Shown piece after piece: positions 43,429 through 52,589 of a stretch of 64,000 nt of DNA. The first letter of the stretch is position 1; every line of letters begins with the position of its first letter. The notes under the pieces were generated by a model, which worked only from the letters and a program-made list of their open reading frames with translations, did not search any database and was not told the DNA's origin. Position numbers and translations under genes: made by a program. Origin of the DNA: Flavobacteriales bacterium (GTDB lineage: Bacteria > Bacteroidota > Bacteroidia > NS11-12g > UBA9320); the NCBI GenBank assembly GCA_020635395.1, contig JACJZV010000003.1:62001-126000 (forward strand). Reading direction: 5' to 3'.

Positions 43429-43558
43429 AATCGATACGAAAGTAAGAAAACACCTCTCGGCATTTTATCCAAAGTTTCTCACATTTATCCGAATCTACCA
43501 ATGATAAAGTTTGTTTCTACAATCAAATTATTAATATTGAACGCAAAAGATTAAAAGA

Positions 43559-45745
43559 ATGAAGAAGAGTATATCCTTTTTTATAGCATTAATGGTCATT
43601 TTTCAAGCGTTCTCGCAAGAAAAAAAGCCAATAGCTCTTAATGATATTTGGGCTTCGGGAGTATTTTACCCAAAAATGATTAGCGGTTTTGTTAACCTAA
43701 AAGATGGAAAAACATATTGCAAGATTGAGCAATCAGCCGAAGGAAATACGGAAGTGGTGCAATACAATTACGAAACCGGAGCAAAAACAAGTGTTTTGAT
43801 TGATGGAAAAGCAATAGCCGCCGCAAATGGTTTGGGAAAATTTGCTTTTGGTTCGTTTAATTTGTCGGAAGATGAAACTAAAGCCTTAATTCCATTAGAG
43901 ACCGAGGGCATTTACCGACATTCAACACAATCTATCTTTTATGTTTGGGATAAAACAACGAACCGATTATCGAAGGTTTCAGACAAAAAAATCATGTATG
44001 CCACCTTTAATCCACAAGCGAATAAAGTGGCCTATGTGTTGGATAATAATTTATATGTCAAGGATTTAGTCAAAAATAAAACGAAGCAATTAACAACTGA
44101 TGGTGCAAAAAATAGCATTATTAACGGTGCTGTTGATTGGGTGTATGAAGAAGAGTTTAGCATGAGTCGAGGTTTTGAGTGGAATGCCGATGGAACCATG
44201 ATTGCCTACTATCGGTTTGACGAAAGCCGTGTAAAAGAATGGGATATGACCATTTATGGAAGTCTATATCCAGAACATGACCGATTCAAATATCCAAAAG
44301 CCGGCGAACAAAATTCGGTGGTGGATGTATATATAACCAACCTTAAAAACAAGGGTAAAAAAATAGAACTTGGTTCGGAAAATGACCAATATTTGCCCCG
44401 AATTAAATGGACCAAAAACCCAAATAAATTGAGCGTTCAACGTCTGAACAGACATCAAAACCATTGGGAATTATTAATGGTGGATGCCAAATCAAGAAGT
44501 GTGTCTGTAAGCCTTGACGAAACGGACAATTATTACATCGACATAAACGACGATTTGATATTTCTAAATGATAATGAGCACTTTATCATAAAAAGCGAAC
44601 GAAGTGGATACTGGCATTTGTACATGCACAAATTGGACGGCCCTGAAGTTTTTACTATCACAAAAGGAAATTGGGAAGTTGAAAGTTTGTTGGGAGTTGA
44701 TGAAAAAAATGGAAAAGTTTACTACACTTCAACCGAAGTTAGTCCGCTGGAACGGCATATATATGTGGTTGATTTTGACGGCAAAAACAAGAAAAAACTT
44801 ACCACCGAAAAAGGCACTCATACCGGAGTATTTACCACCGACTTTTCGTTGTTTTTTCACACCTATAATTCGGCCTCAACACCGTTTCAATACTCTATAA
44901 AAAACAGCAACGGCGAATTGGTAAGAATGTTAGAAGACAATGCAAAACACAGAGAATTGCTGAATTCTTATAATATTTCTCCCCTTGTTTTTGAACAAAT
45001 AAAACTTGAAAACGGCGTTTCGCTAAACTCCTATACCATTAAACCAAATGATTTTGACCCGAATAAAAAATATCCTTTGTTGATGTTTGTTTACGGAGGC
45101 CCTGGTTCTCAACAAGTGCAAGACCAATGGCTTTGGAGCAACTATTTTTATCATCAAATGTTGGCCAACCAATATGGCTATATCATTGCCTGCGTTGACA
45201 ATCGTGGAACTGGAGCTCGGGGAGCAGAGTTTAAAAAAATGACGTATAAGCAATTGGGAAAATATGAGACCGAAGATCAAATAGCAGCCGCAAAATTTTT
45301 TGGCAATATGTCTTATATCGACGAAAGTAGAATTGGCATTTGGGGGTGGAGTTTTGGCGGATACATGAGCAGTTTGTGCATTACAAAAGGTGCAGATGTG
45401 TTTAAAACAGCCATTGCCGTAGCCCCAGTTACCAATTGGCGATATTACGACAACGTATATACAGAGCGTTTTATGCAAACGCCCCAAGAAAATGCCTCGG
45501 GATACGACGAAAACTCTCCCATCAATTTTGTGGATAATCTGAAAGGAAATTATTTAATCATACATGGAACTGCTGATGATAACGTACATTTTCAGAACTC
45601 AGCGGAAATGGTAAATAAAATGATTATGAAAAATATTCCATTCGATTCGGAATACTATCCCAATAAAAACCATGGAATCAGCGGTGGTTATACCCGTTTG
45701 CACCTATATACACGAATGACAAATTATATATTAGAAAAACTGTAA
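43559..45745 (+). CDS. Dipeptidyl peptidase IV-type S9B serine peptidase, secreted
   Basis: A 728-residue S9B peptidase with a signal peptide (about 1-19, ending FSQ). The N-terminal DPP-IV beta-propeller runs to about residue 470 and carries the DPP-IV-specific Glu motif VYEEEFSMSRGFEW near 200. The C-terminal alpha/beta hydrolase has nucleophile GWSFGGY (Ser near 600), Asp in GTADDNVHF and His in KNHGISGG. It should release N-terminal X-Pro dipeptides in the periplasm or at the surface. It lies 56 bp upstream of three peptide transporter genes on the same strand, which suggests a joint peptide-use unit. Confidence 0.93.
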   Translation: MKKSISFFIALMVIFQAFSQEKKPIALNDIWASGVFYPKMISGFVNLKDGKTYCKIEQSAEGNTEVVQYNYETGAKTSVLIDGKAIAAANGLGKFAFGSFNLSEDETKALIPLETEGIYRHSTQSIFYVWDKTTNRLSKVSDKKIMYATFNPQANKVAYVLDNNLYVKDLVKNKTKQLTTDGAKNSIINGAVDWVYEEEFSMSRGFEWNADGTMIAYYRFDESRVKEWDMTIYGSLYPEHDRFKYPKAGEQNSVVDVYITNLKNKGKKIELGSENDQYLPRIKWTKNPNKLSVQRLNRHQNHWELLMVDAKSRSVSVSLDETDNYYIDINDDLIFLNDNEHFIIKSERSGYWHLYMHKLDGPEVFTITKGNWEVESLLGVDEKNGKVYYTSTEVSPLERHIYVVDFDGKNKKKLTTEKGTHTGVFTTDFSLFFHTYNSASTPFQYSIKNSNGELVRMLEDNAKHRELLNSYNISPLVFEQIKLENGVSLNSYTIKPNDFDPNKKYPLLMFVYGGPGSQQVQDQWLWSNYFYHQMLANQYGYIIACVDNRGTGARGAEFKKMTYKQLGKYETEDQIAAAKFFGNMSYIDESRIGIWGWSFGGYMSSLCITKGADVFKTAIAVAPVTNWRYYDNVYTERFMQTPQENASGYDENSPINFVDNLKGNYLIIHGTADDNVHFQNSAEMVNKMIMKNIPFDSEYYPNKNHGISGGYTRLHLYTRMTNYILEKL

Positions 45746-45801
45746 GAATTTGTTTTTCAGTTAAAAAATCTATTTTTACCGAAATTAAAAAACAGAAATT
45801 T

Positions 45802-47340
45802 ATGAGTAAAGATGTAATAATAGACAGTAATATGTCTGCTCCAAAATCGGGTCATCCAAAAGGGCTGTATTTCCTATTTTTCACAGAAATGTGGGAGCGT
45901 TTTAGCTATTATGGAATGCGGGCAATTTTCATATTGTTCATGACTAAAATTCTTTTGATAAACGATCAAGAGGCATCGCAAATTTATGGTAGCTACACTG
46001 GACTCGTTTACTTAACACCGTTGCTTGGAGGGTATTTGTGTGATAAGTTTTTGGGCAACAGAAGAAGTATTGTAATTGGAGGTTTACTCATGGCCTTAGG
46101 CCAATTTTTTATGTTTTTAAGTGCCAGTGCGGGTAGCGATGGGATTGCACTCATGTGGATGGGATTGACGGCACTTATAATTGGAAACGGCTTTTTTAAA
46201 CCAAATATCTCAACTATGGTCGGGCAGCTTTACCCAAAAGATGACCGCAGAATTGATAGTGCATTCACCATTTTTTATATGGGAATCAATATTGGGGCTT
46301 TTTTCTCACCTCTGGTTTGTAGTTCATTTTCAGAATACAAATGGGGTTTCCTAGCGGCTTGCATTGGAATGCTTATTGGCCTAGTAACTTTTGTTCTTTA
46401 CCAAAAGAAATATCTTATTTCTGAAGAAGGAAATGAAATTGGTCTTTCCGTGAAAAAGATGGATTTGCAGAGTATTTTACTCACCGTTGGTTCAATTGCC
46501 ATAGTTTTCTTTATGCTTAACTTCAAACAATGGTTTAACTCTGATACCGACATTATTAGCTATTTCATTTACGGCTCCATGATTGCCGTACCTGCATTAA
46601 TTTTAAGTGACAAAAGTCTTACCAAAGCCGAAATGAATAGGATTATTGTAATTTTTGTTTTGGCATTTTTCGTAATATTCTTTTGGGGAGCATTTGAACA
46701 AGCAGGAGCCTCACTGACTCTTTTTGCCGACCGTCAGACTGACAGAACAATAGGAGATTGGACAATGCCCGCCGAATATTTTCAAGCAATAAACCCATTG
46801 GCAGTTATAAGTTTAGCTCCGTTATTTACCATTTTGTGGGGTGTACTTCATAAAAGAGGAAAAGAACCTTCCTCTCCGACCAAAATGGCATGGGGTCTTG
46901 CTCTTATTGCTGTGGGCTATGCGGTTATTGCAATTGCAGTTAAAGGTCTTGGAATGGGCGAGAAAGTGAGTATGTGGTGGTTAGTTGGTCTATACGTTAT
47001 ACATACAATGGGCGAATTATGCCTTTCTCCAATAGGTTTGTCCATGGTATCTAAACTTGCTCCATTAAGATTATCTTCTTTGTTAATGGGCACATGGTTT
47101 TTAGCTAACGCTGCAGCTAACAAATTTGCGGGTACTTTAAGCTCACTCATCCCACCAACAAATGTAGATGCATCAGCAGTAACCGAATATCCCTCTTTTT
47201 TAGGAATGGAAATAACCAATCTTTATCAGTTTTTCATGCTATTTATTATAATGACGGGCACAGCTGCAGGAATTTTATTTTTCCTTAGTAGATGGCTTCA
47301 AAAAATGATGAATACCGCCGAAACCGCACCAAATTCTTAA
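45802..47340 (+). CDS. POT/PTR family proton-coupled oligopeptide transporter, copy 1
   Basis: A 512-residue MFS transporter of the POT family (di-/tripeptide:H+ symport, inner membrane). It has about 12-14 transmembrane segments. The proton-coupling motif ExxER is in EMWERFSYYGMRAIF near residue 30, and GNGFFKPNISTMVGQLY near 130 is a POT signature. FWGAFEQAGASLTLFADRQ near 295 carries the peptide-binding residues. It is the first of three tandem paralogues, 4 bp before copy 2. Confidence 0.93.
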   Translation: MSKDVIIDSNMSAPKSGHPKGLYFLFFTEMWERFSYYGMRAIFILFMTKILLINDQEASQIYGSYTGLVYLTPLLGGYLCDKFLGNRRSIVIGGLLMALGQFFMFLSASAGSDGIALMWMGLTALIIGNGFFKPNISTMVGQLYPKDDRRIDSAFTIFYMGINIGAFFSPLVCSSFSEYKWGFLAACIGMLIGLVTFVLYQKKYLISEEGNEIGLSVKKMDLQSILLTVGSIAIVFFMLNFKQWFNSDTDIISYFIYGSMIAVPALILSDKSLTKAEMNRIIVIFVLAFFVIFFWGAFEQAGASLTLFADRQTDRTIGDWTMPAEYFQAINPLAVISLAPLFTILWGVLHKRGKEPSSPTKMAWGLALIAVGYAVIAIAVKGLGMGEKVSMWWLVGLYVIHTMGELCLSPIGLSMVSKLAPLRLSSLLMGTWFLANAAANKFAGTLSSLIPPTNVDASAVTEYPSFLGMEITNLYQFFMLFIIMTGTAAGILFFLSRWLQKMMNTAETAPNS

Positions 47341-47344
47341 GGAT

Positions 47345-49000
47345 ATGAAAAAGCATCCAAAGGCTTTACCCTTTCTTTTCCTATCCGAAATGTGGGAAAG
47401 ATTTGGGTTCTATCTTATGCTCGGAATTTTTACACTTTATCTCAAAGATGTAAAACAGGGCTTTGCAATGACCGAAAAAGAATCGGCAGATTTATATGGT
47501 ACTTTTATAGCACTTGTATATTTAACGCCCTTTATTGGTGGTATGCTGGCCGATCGCTATTTTGGTTACTCAAAATCCATCATGTTTGGCGGTGTCTTAA
47601 TGGGTATTGGCTATATTCTTATGAGTGTTCATAGCTTGCCTATTTTGTATTTGGCTATGACCTTGGTTATTATTGGTAATGGATTTTTCAAACCAAATAT
47701 TTCAACCTTATTGGGAAATGTTTATAATCAAGAAAAGTATATTCAGAAAAAAGATGAAGGCTATAATATTTTCTATATGGGCATTAATATTGGAGCTTTT
47801 ATTTGCAATTTTTTTGGTGCCGTATTATACACACTTATTGGATGGAATGCCGCATTTATTGCAGCTGGAATAGGAATGTTTGTGGGAGTTGTTATTTTTT
47901 ATATTGGCACAAAACATTTCAAAGGGTTTGATGAAAAAAAGGGCATTCAGGAAGGAGATTTTCCATTTTCAAAAATTGCACTTTATATCCTACTCCCCTC
48001 TTTGGCGTTTGGAGTAATAGGCTGGTTTATAAACGGAGTAGCCAGTGCCACAAACACCACAAGTTCAATATTTGGCACGGATAGCACAGATGCATTTATT
48101 TTTGCCAGCATTCCCATCGTGTTTTTTTATGGTCGGCTTTATTTTACGGCAAATTCAATTGATAAAAGACCAATTGGTGCATTATTGACCATTTTTTCTG
48201 TTGTAATTTTATTTTGGGCTGTTTTCAAGTTAAACGGTTCAGCTTTAAACACTTGGGCCGATAGATATACCGACCGTCAATTAACCGGAAATACAGAAAA
48301 AGTGTTCAATTCGCTTCAATTAGCCCAAAATATGGAGTATAAACAAGATTCTGTAGTTAAATATGATGAGTATTTTAGAATTCAAAAAAACAATGGTGTG
48401 CCATTAAAAGAATTTAATTATCCGGTATATTTTAGAAATGTAGAACCAGCCAAACTCCCCACAGAAGGAAGCACAGTTACTGTTTGGGCCACAAACTTAA
48501 GTCAGTCGATAAATCCTGGTTGGGTAATTTTGCTTACACCTCTTGTGGTTGCATTTTTTACTTTTTTAAGAAGAAAGAAAAAAGAACCAAGCACTCCAAT
48601 GAAAATTGCATTGGGTTTGTTGTTATCGGCCTTATCTGTATTAATAATGGTTGCCGCGGTTAAAGCTGGGCATAATGGACAGTTTAAAGTAAGTGTTTGG
48701 TGGTTGATTTGCAACTATGGAGTTATCACAATTGGTGAACTTTTTCTAAGTCCAATGGGTCTTTCGCTTGTATCAAAACTTAGTCCTGCCAAAATTACAG
48801 GTCTAATGATGGGTGGGTGGTTTTTGGCTACGGCAATTGGGAATAAATTGAGTGGTGTGCTCGCAAGTATGTGGGATAAATACGAGGACAAATCTAATTT
48901 CTTCCTTGTAAATTTTCTGCTCTTGATTATAGCAACTTCCATTATGTTTTCATTGGTAAAACGACTAAATAAAGTAATGGTTGAGAAAGGAATTAGTTAA
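47345..49000 (+). CDS. POT/PTR family transporter, copy 2 with extracytoplasmic insertion
   Basis: A 551-residue POT paralogue. The ExxER motif is kept (SEMWERFGFYLMLGIF), although the second aromatic-Gly of the usual YYG is lost. GNGFFKPNISTLLGNVY is present. The region after helix 7, which normally reads FEQAG in the family, is FKLNGSALNTWADRYTDR here. It is followed by about 60 extra residues (up to TNLSQSINPGW) absent from copies 1 and 3. Loss of the FEQAG glutamine and the inserted loop suggest a different substrate range. Confidence 0.9.
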   Translation: MKKHPKALPFLFLSEMWERFGFYLMLGIFTLYLKDVKQGFAMTEKESADLYGTFIALVYLTPFIGGMLADRYFGYSKSIMFGGVLMGIGYILMSVHSLPILYLAMTLVIIGNGFFKPNISTLLGNVYNQEKYIQKKDEGYNIFYMGINIGAFICNFFGAVLYTLIGWNAAFIAAGIGMFVGVVIFYIGTKHFKGFDEKKGIQEGDFPFSKIALYILLPSLAFGVIGWFINGVASATNTTSSIFGTDSTDAFIFASIPIVFFYGRLYFTANSIDKRPIGALLTIFSVVILFWAVFKLNGSALNTWADRYTDRQLTGNTEKVFNSLQLAQNMEYKQDSVVKYDEYFRIQKNNGVPLKEFNYPVYFRNVEPAKLPTEGSTVTVWATNLSQSINPGWVILLTPLVVAFFTFLRRKKKEPSTPMKIALGLLLSALSVLIMVAAVKAGHNGQFKVSVWWLICNYGVITIGELFLSPMGLSLVSKLSPAKITGLMMGGWFLATAIGNKLSGVLASMWDKYEDKSNFFLVNFLLLIIATSIMFSLVKRLNKVMVEKGIS

Positions 49001-49009
49001 AATTAAATA

Positions 49010-50572
49010 ATGAGTACAAATAACGAAAAGTCATTTGCCAATGGAGATCCATTGGATTCTGATATAATAAAGGGCAATTACGATGCTGAACTCGCTATAA
49101 TTCAAAACTTTGAAGGAAAATACCCAAAACAGTTGTGGTATTTGTTTTTCTCTGAAATGTGGGAGCGGTTTTGCTTTTATGGCATGCGTGGCATGCTCAC
49201 TTTTTTTATGGTTTATCGAATGGGCATGGAAAAGGAGGCCGCAAATCTTCAATATGGGGCTACTCAGGCATGGGTTTATGCCTTTACCTTTATTGGAGGA
49301 ATGTTTGCCGACAAAATTCTGGGATTCAAAAAATCATTGTTTTGGGGAGGTATTCTTATGATAACCGGAAGTGTTATTTTAACCATCAACCCAAGTGCAT
49401 GGTTTTTTCTTGGAATTAGTTTCCTGATAGTTGGAACCGGATTTTTCAAACCTAACATTTCATCGATGGTTGGGCAACTCTATAAAGACGGCGATAACAG
49501 AAGAGACGCGGGATTCTCCCTATTTTATTCAGGCATAAATATGGGTGCTTTTTTGGGTGGCATCTTAATGATTGGTATCGGAAAAGGAACAATTTTATCA
49601 TCGGTCGTACCTGAAAATTTGAGATGGAACGTAGCCTTTGCTTTGGTTGCAGTTGCCATGCTTATCAGCTTGTTGATATTTACCTTCACAAGAAACCATT
49701 TGGGATCAATTGGCAACACTCCAATTGATTATGACAAAAATCCGAACCAAAAATGGTATATGTATGCTGTTTATATTGGTGCTTTGGCTTGCGTGCCAAT
49801 TATTGTTAAAATGGTATCAAATACCGTTTACACAGATTATTTCATGTATTTCATTGGCCCTTTCAGTCTAGCCTATTTGATTTTTGAAATGACCAAATTA
49901 GATAGAGCGGCTAATCTAAAATTGGTTGCGGCTTTGGTATTTATAGTATTCTCATCATTGTTTTGGGCAATTTTTGAACAGGCTGGTGGCTCTCTAAGTC
50001 TTTATGCAGCCGAACATTTGGACAAAGGAACATTAGGTGCCGACCCCAATATGGTAAACAACTCCGCCAATTCGCTCTTTGTTATTGTTTTCGCTCCTCT
50101 TGTTGGGCTGCTTTGGTTGTGGGCAAACAAAAAGAAAATCGAACCCAATAGTGTTGTAAAATTTGGAATAGGTTTTTTAATGTTGGCGGCAGGTTTCTAT
50201 ATTTTTGGTGTAAACAAAATGTTTGCCAATCAGGGAATTGCTCCACAAGATATTTTCATCTTAGGGTGGTTGGTAATCACGTTTGGCGAGATTGCACTTT
50301 CGCCAATTGGATTGTCGTTAATGACCAAATTAGCTACTCCAAGACTTCAAGGCTTTATGATGGGCATGTGGTTTTTGGCAAGTGCCTACGGTCAATACAT
50401 TGCCGGACTTTTCGGTGCGGCTATTTCGCCAGATAAAAATGCCTCAGCAATTGAAAAATTGGAAGTTTATTCCAGCGGATATACCCAATTCGCGATGTAT
50501 GCTTTGATTGCTGGCATAGTTATCATTGTAATCTCTCCGATGGTAAGAAAACTCATGGGCGATGTAAAATAA
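49010..50572 (+). CDS. POT/PTR family proton-coupled oligopeptide transporter, copy 3
   Basis: A 520-residue POT transporter with ExxER in SEMWERFCFYGMRGML near residue 48, GTGFFKPNISSMVGQLY near 148 and the intact FEQAGGSLSLYA near 328. A polar N-terminal extension of about 35 residues precedes the first helix. It starts 9 bp after copy 2 and is followed by an intrinsic terminator, closing the unit. Confidence 0.93.
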   Translation: MSTNNEKSFANGDPLDSDIIKGNYDAELAIIQNFEGKYPKQLWYLFFSEMWERFCFYGMRGMLTFFMVYRMGMEKEAANLQYGATQAWVYAFTFIGGMFADKILGFKKSLFWGGILMITGSVILTINPSAWFFLGISFLIVGTGFFKPNISSMVGQLYKDGDNRRDAGFSLFYSGINMGAFLGGILMIGIGKGTILSSVVPENLRWNVAFALVAVAMLISLLIFTFTRNHLGSIGNTPIDYDKNPNQKWYMYAVYIGALACVPIIVKMVSNTVYTDYFMYFIGPFSLAYLIFEMTKLDRAANLKLVAALVFIVFSSLFWAIFEQAGGSLSLYAAEHLDKGTLGADPNMVNNSANSLFVIVFAPLVGLLWLWANKKKIEPNSVVKFGIGFLMLAAGFYIFGVNKMFANQGIAPQDIFILGWLVITFGEIALSPIGLSLMTKLATPRLQGFMMGMWFLASAYGQYIAGLFGAAISPDKNASAIEKLEVYSSGYTQFAMYALIAGIVIIVISPMVRKLMGDVK

Positions 50573-50591
50573 CCCGACTAAAAAATATTTT

Positions 50592-50621
50592 AAAAGCCAC
50601 CTTAAAAGGGTGGCTTTTTTT
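50592..50621 (+). terminator. Intrinsic terminator of the POT gene cluster
   Basis: The stem AAAAGCCACC / GGTGGCTTTT has a 7-nt loop, followed by a T-run. It begins 19 bp after the stop of the third POT gene. Confidence 0.9.
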
Positions 50622-50691
50622 CTCCTTTTTTTATGTTCAACACTTGTGAAAAAAAATGTAATAAACTGTTTTTCATAAAATTAACTTGTCA

Positions 50692-50699
50692 TACTTTTG
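50692..50699 (+). promoter_or_regulatory. Candidate promoter -7 element of the surface polysaccharide locus
   Basis: TACTTTTG matches TAnnTTTG. The predicted leader of about 60 nt holds a small stem-loop (GAGTA/TACTC, 50701-50717) and a GGTGGCGAAGCTGTG stretch just before the first gene. Confidence 0.5.
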
Positions 50700-50764
50700 C
50701 GAGTAGAAATCTTACTCATGTCAAATATATGTGACTGAGGTGGCGAAGCTGTGTAAAATAACCA

Positions 50765-51286
50765 ATGCTCGATTCGTTAATTACATCAAAAACTCGAATT
50801 AAATTGCTCTATAAGTTATTCTTAAATCCTGATAGCAGCGGGCATTTACGCGGGTTGGCCAATGAATTTGGAGAGAGTACAAATTCGATTAGAACAGAGC
50901 TAAATCGTATGGTTGATTTTGGGTTGTTGGTATCTGTTGATTCTGGTATGAGAAAAGAATATAGAGCCAATAAGAACCATCCATTATATGGTGACATAAA
51001 CAACATTCTTTTAAAAACTTCCGGAATTGAAGATTTGATTGAGTCCATTTCAAAGATGAGTGGAGATGTTGACCAAGTCGTGTTAGATCAAAAAATGGAA
51101 TCTATTAATGAAAAGGGAGTACTGATAAATTTAAAAATAATTGGACAAGGGGTAAACAAAGATTTTGTAACTCAAGTTACCAAGAAACTTAATAACAACA
51201 TGAAATCAAACCAACTTTCTATTTCTTTTTTGTCAAAAGATGATAAGGTTAATCAAGGGCTAATTCTTTGGTCGAAGGAAATATGA
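50765..51286 (+). CDS. Winged-helix (ArsR-like) transcriptional regulator heading the polysaccharide locus
   Basis: A 173-residue protein with an N-terminal winged helix (about residues 1-75; SKTRIKLLYKLFL, LRGLANEFGESTNSIRTEL, LNRMVDFGLLVS) and a C-terminal domain of unknown fold. Regulators of this type are commonly the first gene of Bacteroidota exopolysaccharide clusters. The signal it senses is unknown. Its TGA overlaps the ATG of the nucleotide-sugar dehydrogenase (ATGA). Confidence 0.8.
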   Translation: MLDSLITSKTRIKLLYKLFLNPDSSGHLRGLANEFGESTNSIRTELNRMVDFGLLVSVDSGMRKEYRANKNHPLYGDINNILLKTSGIEDLIESISKMSGDVDQVVLDQKMESINEKGVLINLKIIGQGVNKDFVTQVTKKLNNNMKSNQLSISFLSKDDKVNQGLILWSKEI

Positions 51287-52566
51287 GAGACTATAAAATA
51301 TGTATTATTGGTTTGGGTTATGTAGGGCTTCCTTTAGCTGTGGAGTTCGGAAAAAAGTACGCCGTTTTGGGATTTGACATCAATCAAGAAAGAATTTCTG
51401 AACTTATGGCCGGTAAAGACCATACCCTTGAAATGGACGAGCATGAATTGAAATCGGTTTTAAAAACCAATAACGATGGCTCAAAAGGGTTGTTCTGCAC
51501 TTCCAATAAAGAAGAACTTAGAGAAAATACCGTCTATATTGTAACCGTCCCCACTCCTATTGATAATTTTAAAAAGCCTGATTTAACTCCTTTGGAAAAA
51601 TCAAGTGAAACTATTTCGCAATACCTTAAAAAAGGGGATATTGTCATTTACGAATCAACCACATTCCCGGGATGTACGGAAGAAATATGTGTGCCCATTT
51701 TAGAGAAAGGCAGTGGTCTAAAATTTAACCAAGATTTTTTCTGCGGCTACTCTCCAGAGAGAATTAATCCAGGAGACAAGGTAAATACCTTAACCAAAAT
51801 ATTAAAAATTACATCAGGTTCAACTCCTGAAATTGCCGAACAGGTTGACCAATTATACAATACCATTTTAGAAAAAGGAACCCACAAAGCTCCCTCTATG
51901 AAAGTGGCAGAGGCCGCCAAAGTAGTAGAAAATTGTCAGCGAGATTTAAACATTTCTTTTGTTAATGAGTTAGCTCTTATCTGTGACAAAGTGGGCATTG
52001 ACACCAATGATGTGATAGATGCCGCGGGCACAAAATGGAACTTTTTGAAATACAAACCCGGGTTAGTTGGCGGACATTGCATTGGTGTTGACCCATACTA
52101 TTTGGTTCACAAAGCAGAGCAATTGGGCTATTATCCTGAGGTAATTTTGTCTGGCAGAAGAGTAAATGAGCACATTGGGGCTTTTGTGGCCAATAAAGTG
52201 ATTAAATTGATGATTGGGAAAAATATTCCAATCAAAAATTCAGACATGCTGGTTTTGGGAATTACTTTTAAAGAAAATTGCCCAGATATTCGCAATTCCC
52301 GTGTCATTGACATTGTTACAGAACTTGAGGGATTTGGTGGCAACGTTACTGTATATGACCCCTGGGCAGATGCCAAAGAAGTAAAACATGAATACGGCAT
52401 TGATATTGTCAATTCTTTACCCCAAAAAAAATATAGAGCCATTATTCTCGCGGTTTCGCACACTGAGTTTTTGAACCTAAACTTCAAATCAATCCTTGAA
52501 AGTGAGTCCATCCTTTTCGATGTAAAATCCATATTGGATAAATCGGAGGTGGATGGACGATTATAA
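51283..52566 (+). CDS. Nucleotide sugar dehydrogenase (UDP-GlcNAc/GalNAc or UDP-Glc 6-dehydrogenase family)
   Basis: A 427-residue NAD-dependent enzyme that oxidises a nucleotide sugar at C6 to a uronate. The N-terminal Rossmann motif is GLGYVGLPLA (residues 10-19). The catalytic Cys is in VGGHCIGVDPYYL near 259-271, with the ESTTFPGCTEE and YSPERINPGD motifs before it. The VGGHCIGVDPYYL form resembles the TviB/WbpO/VipA branch (UDP-HexNAc) more than Ugd. The ATG at 51283 is taken as the start because it begins the conserved strand and overlaps the upstream stop. Confidence 0.9.
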   Translation: MRDYKICIIGLGYVGLPLAVEFGKKYAVLGFDINQERISELMAGKDHTLEMDEHELKSVLKTNNDGSKGLFCTSNKEELRENTVYIVTVPTPIDNFKKPDLTPLEKSSETISQYLKKGDIVIYESTTFPGCTEEICVPILEKGSGLKFNQDFFCGYSPERINPGDKVNTLTKILKITSGSTPEIAEQVDQLYNTILEKGTHKAPSMKVAEAAKVVENCQRDLNISFVNELALICDKVGIDTNDVIDAAGTKWNFLKYKPGLVGGHCIGVDPYYLVHKAEQLGYYPEVILSGRRVNEHIGAFVANKVIKLMIGKNIPIKNSDMLVLGITFKENCPDIRNSRVIDIVTELEGFGGNVTVYDPWADAKEVKHEYGIDIVNSLPQKKYRAIILAVSHTEFLNLNFKSILESESILFDVKSILDKSEVDGRL

Positions 52567-52589
52567 TCACAATTATTTAACTGAATAAT

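Noticed and set aside
50738..50752. GGTGGCGAAGCTGTG as an ops/JUMPstart element
   Set aside because: It shares only scattered bases with GGCGGTAGCGTG, and no RfaH-type gene is visible; similarity is at chance level.
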